A stretch of DNA of 32,352 nucleotides from a virus. The notes under the pieces are model-generated. The model worked only from the letters and a program-made list of their open reading frames with translations. It ran no database searches and was not told the DNA's origin. The first letter of the stretch is position 1. Every line of letters begins with the position of its first letter. The translations under genes were made by a program, and so were the position numbers. Below, piece after piece: positions 32,163-32,352 of this stretch. The stretch is from the IMG/VR virus record IMGVR_UViG_3300017971_000608, positions 1 to 32,352 of that record; one strand, given 5' to 3'.

Positions 32163-32352
32163 ATGGCGTTCACGATCCAGATAGTCCATGACCACGGCCA
32201 GGTGGAGGTCATAGCGAAGGGCGCGGAAGCCTTCGTGGTAGCCTTCCAGGACAACAAAGGCGGGACAGGGTTCAGGTCCAACATAGCGGACCTGGGACAC
32301 CTTGGTCTCCTCCTGGACCTTGGGAAGGACATGATGGTCATCCAGAAGGCGA
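32163..32352 (+). CDS. Protein of unknown function, 3' end cut by the window
   Basis: An open frame begins with ATG at 32163, two bases after the previous stop, with AGGAGG about ten bases upstream at 32145-32152. It reads MAFTIQIVHDHGQVEVIAKG and then a strand-helix pattern to the last base, 63 codons, without a stop. No family can be named from this fragment. It is probably a further member of the replication block. Confidence 0.6.
   Translation, partial: MAFTIQIVHDHGQVEVIAKGAEAFVVAFQDNKGGTGFRSNIADLGHLGLLLDLGKDMMVIQKA

Overview
The window is a compact piece of a tailed bacteriophage (or prophage) genome, with siphovirus-like architecture. All confidently called genes lie on the + strand, tightly packed, often with start/stop overlaps (ATGA, TAATG, GTGA) and mostly with clear AGGAGG-type ribosome binding sites. 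GC content is in the mid-50s by eye. No tRNA, CRISPR array, insertion sequence, integrase or lysis gene was seen. Terminase and portal genes would lie upstream, outside the window. The host is probably an anaerobic or facultative bacterium: the phage carries a stand-alone glycyl-radical domain of the anaerobic ribonucleotide reductase (NrdD) type. The species cannot be read from the sequence.

Region 1 (1-7100) is capsid, neck and tail tube. It holds an N4-gp56-family major capsid protein (5' end outside the window), an acidic protein, a series of neck/connector/tail-terminator candidates including an HK97-gp10-like protein, and tail tube candidates. The last group contains two duplicated gene pairs (4498/4824 and 5132/6120). 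Region 2 (7134-13261) is tail assembly: a tail assembly chaperone pair joined by a probable -1 frameshift, the tape measure protein, and a large distal-tail/hub candidate. Region 3 (13254-23016) is a long run of mostly unrecognised tail-tip or appendage proteins. It includes a beta-helix protein, a pair of paralogues on either side of it, and a fibre-like protein with a collar-type C-terminus.

Region 4 (23017-32352) is DNA metabolism, entered through a promoter-like sequence at 23037. Gene order is: NrdD-type glycyl-radical fragment, SF2 helicase, coiled-coil protein, degenerate UDG-fold iron-sulfur protein, MerR-like HTH protein, small protein, winged-helix replication protein, a 222-bp non-coding region with nested inverted repeats (candidate origin or control region), a DnaC-like helicase loader that has lost its P-loop lysine, an unknown protein, a canonical family 4 uracil-DNA glycosylase, DnaB-like helicase, DnaG-like primase, a second promoter with two inverted repeats, and a probable ssDNA-binding protein. 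The last gene is cut by the window end. Together these make a replisome-loading set (initiator, loader, helicase, primase, SSB) plus uracil repair.

The most unusual signals are: an extreme avoidance of the trinucleotide GCA/TGC across the window, apparently acting on DNA rather than on codons; the solitary NrdD glycyl-radical domain; two UDG-fold Fe-S proteins, one of which keeps only the four cluster cysteines; a helicase loader without a Walker A lysine; and a tail-chaperone frameshift whose change of frame has no canonical slippery heptamer nearby.
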